The notes: a model not told the origin generated them from the letters alone. 64,000 nt of DNA from Sphingomonadaceae bacterium (GCA_024236195.1 JACKKZ010000004.1:537547-601546), one strand, 5' to 3'; positions 24,484 to 33,012 are shown, counted from the stretch's first letter. A program made the numbers and translations.

Positions 24484-27400
24484 CTAATGGAAGTCCCGCG
24501 AAGGCGGCAGCAGGCGCGGGACGATCCGGGCATCTCTTGGGTGGCCGCGTGTGTTCGGCTCCTTCTCGCCCGGCATGGGAAGAATGAGGTTGCGCGGGCG
24601 GACGATCTCCTTCCCCCGCGCGCCGCTGACCGGGTGTTTCACCACATCGGCCCGGGCCAGTGCCGGGGTGAGCAGATCGTCTGACAGGGCATGGAGGCTG
24701 TCTGTCGCATCGACGAGGTTTTGCGCAATCACGTGGATCACCTCGTCATCATATTCGACCCGCCCGCGTACCTCCATCAGCCGTGCGCCCATGATGACGC
24801 GCCGCTGCTTCTCCATCAGATCCGGCCAGATGACGAGATTCGCCACACCCGTCTCATCCTCCAGTGTGATGAAGCACACGCCCTTGGCGCTGCCGGGTCG
24901 CTGGCGCACCAGCACCACTCCGGCAACATGGACCATGGAGCGGAACTTGCGCTCGCGCAGCTCGCTCGCCCGTATGAAACCGCGCTCGGCCAGCCCTGCG
25001 CGCAGGAAAGACAGCGGATGCGCTTTCAGGCTGAGGCGCGTGGTCTGGTAGTCGGTCACCACCTCTTCGGAGAGCGGCATGGCGGGTAGCTGCGTGCGCG
25101 CTGTTTCCACCCCTTCCTCGCGCTCGGCCGCATGGCGGAACAGCGGCAGGTCCGGCGCGGCAACCAGGCTGCGCGCATCCCACAGGGCCTGCCGCCGGGG
25201 CAGGTTCAGCGAGCCAAAGCAATCCGCACTGGCGAGCTTTTCGACATGGGCCGGCGAAATCCCCGCACGCTCACGCAGCGAGGCAACGTCCTGATAGACC
25301 CCGCTGTCCTCCCGCACAGCCACCAGCCGTGCAGCAACATGTTCGGGCAGGCCATCGACCTGTCGCAGGCCAAGGCGCAGCGCGATGCGGCGGTCTTTCT
25401 GTTCGCGCAGAGGCGCGGAGGCGCGGAGGAAAGAAGAAGTGTTTGAGTTCACACGAAGACACGAAGGCACGAAGATGTCGCGCTCGCGGCGAAGCCGCAA
25501 TTCCTCTCCCGCCTTGCTTTCAGGAAGCAAAGTTTCGTCTGTCATAGCGCCTGCGGCGCGGAACGAAGCCCTTCGTGTCTTCGTGTCTTCGTGTGAGAAA
25601 GAATCTCTCTGCGCCTCTGCGCCTCTGCGCGAATCAAATTCCTCCCCCACATCCTCCAGCGTGCAGTCCCAGTGCGAATGATTGACGTCGGCGGGCAGCA
25701 CCACGACGCCATGCTCCCGTGCATCGCGCACGATTTGCGCCGGGGCGTAGAACCCCATTGGCTGCGAGTTGAGCAGCGCGCAGGCGAAGGCCGCCGGGAA
25801 GTGGCATTTCAACCAGCTCGAAACATAGACCAGGTGGGCAAAGCTCGCCGCATGGCTTTCAGGAAAGCCATATTCGCCGAAGCCCTTGATCTGGTTGAAG
25901 CAGCGCTCGGCAAAGTCGGGATCATAGCCTCTTGCGACCATGCGGCCGACCATCATCTCTTCCAGTTCATGCACCATGCCGCGGCTGCGGAATGTCGCCA
26001 TGGCCTTGCGCAGCCGGTTGGCTTCCGCCCCGGTGAATTTCGCGGCATCGAGCGCGATCTTCATCGCCTGTTCCTGGAAGATTGGCACGCCCAGCGTTCG
26101 CCCGAGGATGCTGGAGAGCTCATCCGGCGGGCCATGGCGGGGCGACGGGGCTGGCAGCATCACCGCTTCCTCCCCCCGGCGGCGGCGGAGATAGGGGTGG
26201 ACCATGTCCCCCTGGATCGGCCCGGGGCGGACAATCGCCACCTGGATCACGAGGTCATAAAATTCGCGCGGGCGCAGGCGCGGCAGCATGTTCATCTGCG
26301 CGCGGCTTTCCACCTGGAACACGCCCAGCGAATCCCCCTTGCGCAGCATGGCATAGGTTTCCGGGTCCTCACGCGGGACCGTGGCCAGAGTCAGCGGGGT
26401 TTCATGATGGTTTTCAACGAGGTCAAGCGCTTTCCTGATACAGGTCAGCATCCCCAATGCGAGAACATCGACCTTCAGAATTCCCAGCGCGTCAATGTCA
26501 TCCTTGTCCCATTCGATGAAGCTGCGATCCGCCATCGCGCCATTGCCAATCGGCACGGTTTCGCTCAGCGCGCCTTCGGTGAGGATGAAACCGCCCACAT
26601 GTTGCGACAAATGCCGTGGCATACCAATCATTTGCTCGGTCAATTTGAGCACGCGGCGAAGATGCGGGTCGGACAGGTCCATCCCGCTTTCGGTGACATG
26701 TTTCGCCCCGATCTCCCGCCCCCATCCGCCCCAGACAGTCTTGGCCAGCGCGCTGGTGACATCTTCGGACAGGCCCATCGCCTTGCCCACTTCGCGGATC
26801 GCCATGCGCGGGCGATAGTGGATCACAGTTGCGCACAAGCCTGCACGATGGCGGCCATAGCGTTGATAAATATACTGGATTACCTCTTCGCGCCGCTCAT
26901 GTTCGAAATCGACATCAATATCGGGCGGCTCCTTGCGTTCCTCCGAAATGAAGCGGTCGAACAACAGCTGGTGCTTGGCCGGATCGACGGCGGTAATGCC
27001 GATGCAATAGCAGACCGCCGAGTTCGCCGCGCTGCCGCGCCCCTGGCATAGAATCGGCGGATCCTGCCTGCGGGCGAAATCGACAATGTCCTTGATGGTG
27101 AGGAAATAGCGCGCAAGGTCGAGCTTTTCGATCAGCGCCAGCTCGCGCTCCAGCAGTTCAGAAACACTCTGAGGTAGCCCATCGGGATAGCGCCCCTCTG
27201 CCCCCTCCCAGGTAGCCTTTTCAAGCGCTTGCTGTGGCGTCATGCCGTCGGGGCAGATCTCTTCCGGGTATTCGTAACGCAATTCCTCAAGGTCAAACTG
27301 GCAGGCATCGGCGAGCTGGCGCGCTGCCGTGATCGCATGGGGCCAGCGGGCGAAGAGGCGCTGCATCTCCTGCGGTGATTTGAGGTGCCGCTCTGCATTG

Positions 27401-28359
27401 GCGTGGAGCAGCTGCCCGGCCCTGGCCACAGTGACCTTGTGGCGGATAGCGGTCATCACATCCTGCAGCGGGCGGCGCTCCGGCGCGTGGTAATGGACAT
27501 CATTGGTGGCGAGCAGGCGGACGCCATTGCTGCGCGCCAGCGCGTCAAGCCGCTCGATCCGGGCAATGTCATCCCCGCGATAGAGATAGCTCGCGGCGAT
27601 ATGCCGTAGCGTAGGGAGCTGGCGGGTGAGGTGCGGGAGGAGATCGGGTAACTTGGCTGTGAGTTCACGCGGAGACGCGGAGACGCGGAGTTTTTGGGAT
27701 TCGCGCTCGCGGCGAAGCCGCAATTCCTCTCCCACCTCACTTCCGGGAGGTAAGGTTTCGTCTGGCGTAGCGCCTGCGGCGCGGGACAAATCCCTCCGCG
27801 TCTCCGCGTCTCCGCGTGATTCCAAATTCCTGACCGGGAACGGCACCACATTATCCGGCACCGCAATGGTAAATTCCCGCGCCAGATCCGCAGGGGGCAG
27901 CAGCACCAGCTGCACACCCTCGCCATGCTCGGCCAGCATCGCCAGCGAAATGTCGCACACGCCCTTGGCCTGCCATTCTCCGTCCAGCCTGCGCATTCGC
28001 CCGGCGGAGATCAGGCGGCAGAGGCGGCCATAGGCGGCGCGATCCGTGGGGTAAGCGAGGAAGGCCAGCCCTTCGACCGTTTCGATACGGCAGCCGATAA
28101 CAGGCCGTAATTTCAGTGCTTTTGCCTCTGTATGCAGCCGCACCACCCCGGCCATGCTGTTGGCATCGGCGATCCCCACCGCATCATAGCCCAGCGCCCG
28201 GGCCTGCATCGCCAGATCCACCGCATCCGACGCACCCCGCAGGAAGCTGAAATTGCTCACCAATCCCAGCTCGACAAATTCCGCACGCGGGGGCGGGTCG
28301 AGCGTATCGGGATCGAGCGTCACATGGCGCTTCTCCGGCGTGGGTTGCTTGTCAGGCAC
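24484..28359 (-). CDS. dnaE2: Error-prone DNA polymerase DnaE2 (ImuC) with two in-frame repeat insertions
   Basis: C-family polymerase for SOS translesion synthesis with ImuA/ImuB. PHP domain at the N-terminus (FVELGLVSNFSFLRGAS, ADANSMAGVVR), polymerase motifs PDIDVDFEHERREEVIQY and VFQVESRAQMNMLPRLRPRE, then GFGEYGFPESHAASFAHLVY, and a C-terminal OB fold (VAGVVLVRQRPGSAKGV). At 1291 residues it is longer than the family's usual ~1,050-1,150, because residues about 181-232 and 910-986 are encoded by palindromic repeats that stay in frame. GTG start at 28359 lies 2 nt from a LexA box with no ribosome binding site, suggesting a leaderless mRNA. An HTH gene separates it from imuB. Confidence 0.94.
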   Translation of the reverse strand: MPDKQPTPEKRHVTLDPDTLDPPPRAEFVELGLVSNFSFLRGASDAVDLAMQARALGYDAVGIADANSMAGVVRLHTEAKALKLRPVIGCRIETVEGLAFLAYPTDRAAYGRLCRLISAGRMRRLDGEWQAKGVCDISLAMLAEHGEGVQLVLLPPADLAREFTIAVPDNVVPFPVRNLESRGDAETRRDLSRAAGATPDETLPPGSEVGEELRLRRERESQKLRVSASPRELTAKLPDLLPHLTRQLPTLRHIAASYLYRGDDIARIERLDALARSNGVRLLATNDVHYHAPERRPLQDVMTAIRHKVTVARAGQLLHANAERHLKSPQEMQRLFARWPHAITAARQLADACQFDLEELRYEYPEEICPDGMTPQQALEKATWEGAEGRYPDGLPQSVSELLERELALIEKLDLARYFLTIKDIVDFARRQDPPILCQGRGSAANSAVCYCIGITAVDPAKHQLLFDRFISEERKEPPDIDVDFEHERREEVIQYIYQRYGRHRAGLCATVIHYRPRMAIREVGKAMGLSEDVTSALAKTVWGGWGREIGAKHVTESGMDLSDPHLRRVLKLTEQMIGMPRHLSQHVGGFILTEGALSETVPIGNGAMADRSFIEWDKDDIDALGILKVDVLALGMLTCIRKALDLVENHHETPLTLATVPREDPETYAMLRKGDSLGVFQVESRAQMNMLPRLRPREFYDLVIQVAIVRPGPIQGDMVHPYLRRRRGEEAVMLPAPSPRHGPPDELSSILGRTLGVPIFQEQAMKIALDAAKFTGAEANRLRKAMATFRSRGMVHELEEMMVGRMVARGYDPDFAERCFNQIKGFGEYGFPESHAASFAHLVYVSSWLKCHFPAAFACALLNSQPMGFYAPAQIVRDAREHGVVVLPADVNHSHWDCTLEDVGEEFDSRRGAEAQRDSFSHEDTKTRRASFRAAGAMTDETLLPESKAGEELRLRRERDIFVPSCLRVNSNTSSFLRASAPLREQKDRRIALRLGLRQVDGLPEHVAARLVAVREDSGVYQDVASLRERAGISPAHVEKLASADCFGSLNLPRRQALWDARSLVAAPDLPLFRHAAEREEGVETARTQLPAMPLSEEVVTDYQTTRLSLKAHPLSFLRAGLAERGFIRASELRERKFRSMVHVAGVVLVRQRPGSAKGVCFITLEDETGVANLVIWPDLMEKQRRVIMGARLMEVRGRVEYDDEVIHVIAQNLVDATDSLHALSDDLLTPALARADVVKHPVSGARGKEIVRPRNLILPMPGEKEPNTRGHPRDARIVPRLLPPSRDFH
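25403..25632. repeat. Nested palindromic repeat element inside dnaE2 (copy 1)
   Basis: Outer arms 25403-25428 and 25607-25632 (26 nt each, two mismatches; units of GGCGCGGA / CTCTGCGC) enclose inner arms 25450-25474 and 25571-25595 (25 nt, units of ACACGAAG) around a core of about 90 nt. The core begins CGCTCGCGGCGAAGCCGC and ends TAGCGCCTGCGGCGCGG and is shared with copy 2. In dnaE2 it is read in frame as about 77 residues, which include EDTKTRR and GEELRLRRERD. Confidence 0.88.
27665..27819. repeat. Palindromic repeat element inside dnaE2 (copy 2)
   Basis: Arms 27665-27690 and 27794-27819 are perfect 26-nt reverse complements built from the unit ACGCGGAG repeated three times. They enclose the same core as copy 1, in the same orientation. 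Read in dnaE2 frame the core gives RAAGATPDETLPPGSEVG then EELRLRRERE, against RAAGAMTDETLLPESKAG then EELRLRRERD in copy 1: about 21 of 28 positions match. Confidence 0.9.
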
Positions 28360-28361
28360 AT

Positions 28362-28376
28362 GTTCTTTTTATGTTC
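28362..28376 (-). promoter_or_regulatory. LexA (SOS) box and -10 element of dnaE2
   Basis: GTTC-TTTTTAT-GTTC is the alphaproteobacterial LexA consensus GTTC-N7-GTTC. On the dnaE2 strand the box contains CATAAA (28373-28368), a likely -10 element whose last base is 8 nt before the GTG start codon, the same spacing as at imuA. Confidence 0.88.
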
Positions 28377-28397
28377 CATTTACCGGTCTGGCCAGAA

Positions 28398-28937
28398 TTA
28401 TTCTGCGATCCGCTTGTAATAGCGGAAGGGAAACCAGCCTGCGACAAACTGCCATCCCTCGCGTTCGAGCGCTTCTGATCCACCAGTGATACGGCGATAC
28501 TCCCACCGATCAGGCGTCTGGCGAAAGGTGAGTGTGAGCATACCGATGCGGACCAGTTCACGTCCCTTCTCGCCTTCATCCCTCAGTATGCCCATCTCGT
28601 TGAATGCGTGTGCACCGCTGATGGTAAGGAAAGAATTCCCAATATCATCAGAACCTTGGAGAGGATCGCCTGACTGGCTGAAGCGTTGCTGGGCCGCCTG
28701 CTTGCTGATCCCCAGGGTATCGCCAATCTCGCTCCAGCTGGCTCCTGCACGCCGACTGGCAGACACCCAACGCCCCAGCCCGGCCCGGCTTTCATCAGCA
28801 ACGATTGCCGCCAGCACGACTGCCTGCAAATAATCTTGCGTATTGGCTGGCTCGTAAGGCGCCCCGTCAGGTGACAGGGCCTGGAAAACCAGCCCGCTCG
28901 TAGCTTGGCGAAGTTCCATTTCACGTTGGATCGACAT
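28398..28937 (-). CDS. Helix-turn-helix protein of unknown role inserted between imuB and dnaE2
   Basis: About 179 residues. Around residues 62-85 ASWSEIGDTLGISKQAAQQR is a clear HTH (sigma-70 region 4 / MarR-like wording with S-K-Q-A-A-x-x-R-F). The C-terminal half (SFLTISGAHAFNEMG to FVAGWFPFRYYKRIAE) is a globular, aromatic-rich domain that I do not recognise. The ATG at 28937 has GGAGAAG upstream; an ATG at 28988 is less likely since it overlaps the operator array. It lies within the SOS mutagenesis genes but has no LexA box. Probably an autoregulating DNA-binding protein. By eye less GC-rich than its neighbours, so possibly acquired. Confidence 0.66.
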   Translation of the reverse strand: MSIQREMELRQATSGLVFQALSPDGAPYEPANTQDYLQAVVLAAIVADESRAGLGRWVSASRRAGASWSEIGDTLGISKQAAQQRFSQSGDPLQGSDDIGNSFLTISGAHAFNEMGILRDEGEKGRELVRIGMLTLTFRQTPDRWEYRRITGGSEALEREGWQFVAGWFPFRYYKRIAE

Positions 28938-28945
28938 AACTTCTC

Positions 28946-29011
28946 CGTCAATACATAGTTGACGAATCGTCAATGCCTCATTGACCACCTTTCGTCAAGT
29001 AATCATTGACG
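28946..29011. promoter_or_regulatory. Array of six TTGAC(G/C) motifs before the HTH gene (putative operators)
   Basis: CGTCAA at 28946, TTGACG at 28959, CGTCAA at 28968, TTGACC at 28981, CGTCAA at 28993 and TTGACG at 29006 alternate in orientation with spacings of 13, 9, 13, 12 and 13 nt, roughly one helical turn. 28959-28973 forms TTGACG-AAT-CGTCAA. The array fills the whole gap between the imuB stop and the HTH gene's ribosome binding site. It probably binds the HTH protein and contains its promoter. Confidence 0.65.
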
Positions 29012-30604
29012 TTAGCCAAACAACCCCTGCAGATACCAGTCGGGCATGCCGCCGCGCCCGTCGCCCAGCAGGCCGTGGCGGTAAATCCAGTAGCGGCGCC
29101 CTTCCCCGTCTTCGATTCTGTAATAATCCCTGAGCCTTATGGTCGATCTTTCGCGCCACCATTCAGGGGCGATCCGTTCCGGCCCCTCCACCCGCGCGAC
29201 CTCATGCACCTGCCCGCGCCAGCGGAAGCGCTGGGGGTAGCCGTCCGGGCTGGCATAGAGGACCGCGATCTTCTCTGCTTTATCCAGCAGTTTCAGGGGC
29301 CTGTCATGGAAAGCCAGCTCCCCCTGTGAGGCCGGATCAGGCTCGCTCGGGTGACGCCATGACTGCACTCTTTCCGGGATATGGCCCGATTTGAGCACCG
29401 GGCGGCGCACCGCATCCGGGCCGAGCCGGACACTCAGCCGGTCAATACAGGCCGCGAGCGAGGTGCCATGCCGCTCTGCCGCTTCCTCCATATCGCGCTG
29501 GGTCAAAGCGAGCGGTTCGGACCAGCTGGCGCGCAGCCGCAGCAGCTCGATCCCGAAACCGGCATCGACATCATCGAGCCGCGCGGCGAACAGACGGCAG
29601 ATATGCGCCGCATCGCGCGTGGCTGCGGCCATTTCCAAATGCCGCTGGATCACTTCGCCATCGACCCGCCACAGGCCGAGTTCGAGCCGCCTTGCCCCTT
29701 CGCCCCGCCCCTCCAGCACACGCGCCATATCGTCCGCCAGATCCTCCAGCACCCGGTCAAGCAAGGCGCGGTGGCGGATCGGCTCCATCAGGCGGCGCTG
29801 CACCAGCGGGACTTCGGGCGGAAGCACAGGCAGCAGTGGTTCCGGCACGCGGCCAAGCAGCTGGTCCATTCGCACCAGCGGGTTCGCTCCGGGCGAGCGG
29901 TGGCTGCGGAAACGCCGCTGCAAGGCATCGCGCCCGATCCCTTGCAGATCGCCGAGCTGCTTGAGACCCAACCGCCGCAGCACGGTGATGATATCACCAT
30001 CAAGCCGCAGGGCCGCCACCGGCAGGCCGGAAAGCCGCGCCGCCATATCGTCATCCGGGGCGAGCAACGCCTGCTCTGGCCCGTAATGAGCAAGCGCCCA
30101 GGCGGCCCCGGCGGTCGGCGCGATCGCCTGACGGGAGAGGAAACCCTGCCGCTCCATCCGCGCGCGTACATCCGCCAGCAGCGCCCCTTCTCCGCCGAAG
30201 AGATGCGCCACGGCGGTGACATCCACCAGCAAGCCGTCGGGCGGGTCGAGCGCGCTCCACGGGCCCCAGCGCTGCGCCAGCAAGGCCAGCCGTTCCAGCA
30301 GCGCCAGATCGCCTGCCGGGTCTGCCGGGGCGACCTGTATCTGCGGGCAGAGCGTGCGCGCATCGGCCAGCATCATGCCAGCCCGCGCACCCTCTGCCTG
30401 CCCGGCTTCATTGGCAGCCGTGATGCGCGGGCCATGCGCGGTTTCCGAAATCAGGACTGTCGGCTGTGCATCCGCCCCCTCTCCGGCGGCACAAGCCTCA
30501 GCTTGCCGCCAGCGATCGAGCGCCAACCGCGCCAGCCAGATCGACAGGATCCGGCGTGGCGGCGCGGGAGGCAGCGGGATCGGCGACGAGACGTTCTCCG
30601 CCAT
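29012..30604 (-). CDS. imuB: ImuB, Y-family-like DNA polymerase homologue
   Basis: About 530 residues. RRILSIWLARLALDRW opens the Y-family fold, DVTAVAHLFGGEG (residues ~128-140) is the ImuB version of the palm motif, and LGDLQGIGRDALQRRFR is the helix-hairpin-helix region; the end GRGGMPDWYLQGLFG is typical of ImuB. In studied bacteria ImuB lacks polymerase activity and recruits DnaE2 and the beta clamp. ATG at 30604 (MAENVSSPIP) gives a 107-nt overlap with imuA; longer frames add an unlikely Arg-rich extension. Belongs to the SOS operon imuA-imuB. Confidence 0.91.
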   Translation of the reverse strand: MAENVSSPIPLPPAPPRRILSIWLARLALDRWRQAEACAAGEGADAQPTVLISETAHGPRITAANEAGQAEGARAGMMLADARTLCPQIQVAPADPAGDLALLERLALLAQRWGPWSALDPPDGLLVDVTAVAHLFGGEGALLADVRARMERQGFLSRQAIAPTAGAAWALAHYGPEQALLAPDDDMAARLSGLPVAALRLDGDIITVLRRLGLKQLGDLQGIGRDALQRRFRSHRSPGANPLVRMDQLLGRVPEPLLPVLPPEVPLVQRRLMEPIRHRALLDRVLEDLADDMARVLEGRGEGARRLELGLWRVDGEVIQRHLEMAAATRDAAHICRLFAARLDDVDAGFGIELLRLRASWSEPLALTQRDMEEAAERHGTSLAACIDRLSVRLGPDAVRRPVLKSGHIPERVQSWRHPSEPDPASQGELAFHDRPLKLLDKAEKIAVLYASPDGYPQRFRWRGQVHEVARVEGPERIAPEWWRERSTIRLRDYYRIEDGEGRRYWIYRHGLLGDGRGGMPDWYLQGLFG

Positions 30605-31283
30605 CGCGCAATATCCATTCTCCGGGGGCATGGGTGCGAGATCGGAACAGGCTGGCATGCCAGCGCGGCACACCGGGGGCCTGCGCGTTCCAGCGCGGCG
30701 GGAGCGAAGGCGCGCAGGCAACATCCCAGCGCATCCGCGCAGAGGAAAGGTCATGCACCGCGTCGAGCCGGATCAGGAACAGCGGCACACCATGCTGTTC
30801 CGCTGCCAGGCTAAGCCTGCGTGAGGCAGTGAAGGACAGCGCGCGCGGATTGCCCGCCAGTTCCCCGATCACACAGGCAAGATCACGGCAGCGCAGCCCC
30901 TCTTCCAGCGCGAACAGAGCATCTTCGGGCTTGTCCGCCACGACATGGATCAGCCGATGCTGCAGGCTGCGTGGCAGGCCGGGGCGATAGGGCCGCCCGC
31001 TGCGCCGCATGGCCTCGCGATCCTGCACCCACAGCACAAAGCGGCGATCCTCCGCTTTGGCCAGCGCGTCCTTCTGCTCATGGCGCAGCGCATCCAGTGC
31101 CAGCGACAGCGCCAACCCCGCCCCACCCGCATCGCGCCCGGACGCGAACAGCTCGCTATGCAGCGGCGCAGCCTCCCCCGGCCGCCAGCGCCCTGAACGG
31201 CGCGGATCAAGCGCGGGAACGAGGCTGTCAGCCAGCTTGTCCGGTAAGGCAGCGGCGAGTGATGGATGGGTGCGATGGAACAT
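30498..31283 (-). CDS. imuA: ImuA, SOS mutagenesis accessory protein
   Basis: A 261-residue RecA/SulA-like protein of the ImuA family, first gene of the damage-inducible mutagenesis operon. Seen: HSELFASGRDAGGAGLALSL followed by RFVLWVQDREAMRRSGRPY and LACVIGELAGN, a degenerate RecA-type ATPase core. It acts with ImuB and DnaE2 in translesion synthesis and is known to interact with RecA. ATG at 31283 directly follows a LexA box; no ribosome binding site fits, so the mRNA is probably leaderless. Confidence 0.9.
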   Translation of the reverse strand: MFHRTHPSLAAALPDKLADSLVPALDPRRSGRWRPGEAAPLHSELFASGRDAGGAGLALSLALDALRHEQKDALAKAEDRRFVLWVQDREAMRRSGRPYRPGLPRSLQHRLIHVVADKPEDALFALEEGLRCRDLACVIGELAGNPRALSFTASRRLSLAAEQHGVPLFLIRLDAVHDLSSARMRWDVACAPSLPPRWNAQAPGVPRWHASLFRSRTHAPGEWILRDGGERLVADPAASRAATPDPVDLAGAVGARSLAAS

Positions 31284-31285
31284 AT

Positions 31286-31320
31286 GTTCTTATTATGTTC
31301 CATCGCGATGTGATTCGCAA
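31286..31320 (-). promoter_or_regulatory. imuA promoter with LexA box
   Basis: On the minus strand: -35 TTGCGA (31320-31315), a 17-nt spacer, -10 CATAAT (31297-31292), then 8 nt to the imuA ATG at 31283. GTTC-TTATTAT-GTTC (31286-31300) is a perfect alphaproteobacterial LexA box overlapping the -10. Transcription should start at or within two bases of the start codon. Confidence 0.88.
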
Positions 31321-31416
31321 CAGGTCGCTCACCAGAATTGCCATGGTCAAAAAGAAACAAGGGGGCAAAGCGTCACGCCCTGCCCCCCATGAGACGAACT
31401 AGCTAGCTGGAACACC

Positions 31417-33012
31417 TCACCCCTCGTGCGGGGGGTGGATCGGCACCATGGTCTCCTCGCCTGCGACATCGTCCACCACTTCCACAGTCCCGCGCCCCAG
31501 ATGGCTGCGCGAACGCCCGTAAACAAAATAGATCGCAATCCCGATCAGGCCCCATGCCGGAAGCACCAGCACCGCCTGCCACGGCAGGTTCACATAGAGG
31601 AAAACGCAGCCCGCCATCGCCAGCGGCGCAACGATCCACGCGCCCGGCAAACGGAAATGCCTTTGCCGGCTGGGCTCCTTCTTGCGCAGGACAAGCAGAG
31701 CCAGAGCCACCATGAAGAAGGCATAGAGTGTGCCGGCATTGGCATAATCGGCGAGCATCCCGACCGGGAAGAAAGCCGCAGCCACAGCCACGATAATGCC
31801 GGTCATAGCGGTCACAATATGCGGCGTGTGCCAGCGCGGGTGCACCGTGCTGAGCCTTTCGGGCAGCAGACCATCACGGCTCATCACGAAGAAGATGCGT
31901 GTCTGCGCGAAGATCAGCACGAGGATCACCGAAGGCAGCGCGAGGAAAGCCGCAATGCCGAGCATATTGCCCACACTCGACCAGCCTATCTGCCGCAGCA
32001 CATGCGCCAATGCCTCATTCGAACAGACAAGCGCAGCAGCGTGTTCAGGCATAGCGCATTGCCGTGCCAATTCCTCCGACCCAGCCGGGAAAGGGATGCC
32101 ATTCGGCCCCATGATCGGTTGACCACCAATCGTGCCGATCGCGCCAGCAGCCACGAGGATATAGAATACGGTGCAGAACAGTAGCGAACCGATCAACCCG
32201 ATGGGCACATTGCGCTGCGGATTCTTGGTCTCTTCCGCCGCGGTCGAAACCGCGTCAAAACCCACATAGGCGAAGAAAATCGTTGCCGCTGCGCCCACAG
32301 CGCCCAGCCCGGTACCCAGCCCGCCAAACACACCAGCGGGGAGGAAGGGATTGAACTTGTCCGTGCTGAATTCAGGGCTGGTCAGCGTCAGCGCTATGAA
32401 GGCAGTCAGCGCCGTCACCTTGATCGCCACGAGGATCGAATTGACCAAAGCGCTCTCACTCGTGCCCAGCATCAGCAATCCGGTCACCAGCAGAGCAATC
32501 ACCAGAGCAGGTAGATTGATCAAACCGCCCGGCGCGCCGCCCATTACCAGCGGCCCGGCGCTGAGCCAGGCTGGTAATTGTATCCCAAAGAACTCGTTCA
32601 ATATGGTCCCGCTGAAATAGCCTGACCAACCGACCGAAACCGCGCTCGCCGCCACCGCATATTCGAGGATCAGCGCCCAGCCCACAGTCCAGGCGAAGAA
32701 TTCACTGATGGAGGCATAGGAATAGGTATAGGCCGACCCCGCCACCGGGATCATCGCGGAAATTTCGGCATAACACAGCGCCGCGAAGATGCAGATCGCA
32801 CCGGCAATAGCAAAGGCCAGCATCAGACCAGGTCCTGCCTTTTGCGCCCCGGCAGATGTCAGCACAAAGATGCCGGTTCCGATAATACAGCCAATGCCGA
32901 AAAGCATCAGCTGGAACGCGCCCAGAGTTCGCTTCAGCGATTTACGCTCGGCAGCTTCCAGAATGACGTCGAGAGGTTTGACACGATCAAGCAACACGGC
33001 AGCGACTCCCAT
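31417..33012 (-). CDS. APC-superfamily amino acid permease (cationic amino acid transporter type)
   Basis: About 531 residues with roughly 12 membrane helices. The first helix carries FGIGCIIGTGIFVLTSAGAQ (GxG(I/V)IGTG motif of APC transporters), and FFAYVGFDAVSTAAEETKNP in helix 6 is the CAT-family signature, followed by QRNVPIGLIGSL. Probably an amino acid:proton symporter of the CAT branch. The ATG at 33012 (MGVAAVLLDRVKP) is preferred; a longer frame adds an Arg-rich stretch. Followed upstream by a second transporter on the same strand, 81 nt away. Confidence 0.88.
   Translation of the reverse strand: MGVAAVLLDRVKPLDVILEAAERKSLKRTLGAFQLMLFGIGCIIGTGIFVLTSAGAQKAGPGLMLAFAIAGAICIFAALCYAEISAMIPVAGSAYTYSYASISEFFAWTVGWALILEYAVAASAVSVGWSGYFSGTILNEFFGIQLPAWLSAGPLVMGGAPGGLINLPALVIALLVTGLLMLGTSESALVNSILVAIKVTALTAFIALTLTSPEFSTDKFNPFLPAGVFGGLGTGLGAVGAAATIFFAYVGFDAVSTAAEETKNPQRNVPIGLIGSLLFCTVFYILVAAGAIGTIGGQPIMGPNGIPFPAGSEELARQCAMPEHAAALVCSNEALAHVLRQIGWSSVGNMLGIAAFLALPSVILVLIFAQTRIFFVMSRDGLLPERLSTVHPRWHTPHIVTAMTGIIVAVAAAFFPVGMLADYANAGTLYAFFMVALALLVLRKKEPSRQRHFRLPGAWIVAPLAMAGCVFLYVNLPWQAVLVLPAWGLIGIAIYFVYGRSRSHLGRGTVEVVDDVAGEETMVPIHPPHEG

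Noticed and set aside
25672..27051. 459-codon plus-strand open frame opposite dnaE2
   Set aside because: Antisense shadow of dnaE2 conserved motifs; no recognisable protein.
28946..29011. CRISPR-like repeat array
   Set aside because: Repeats are only 6 nt, alternate in orientation and have ~7-nt spacers; an operator array fits better.
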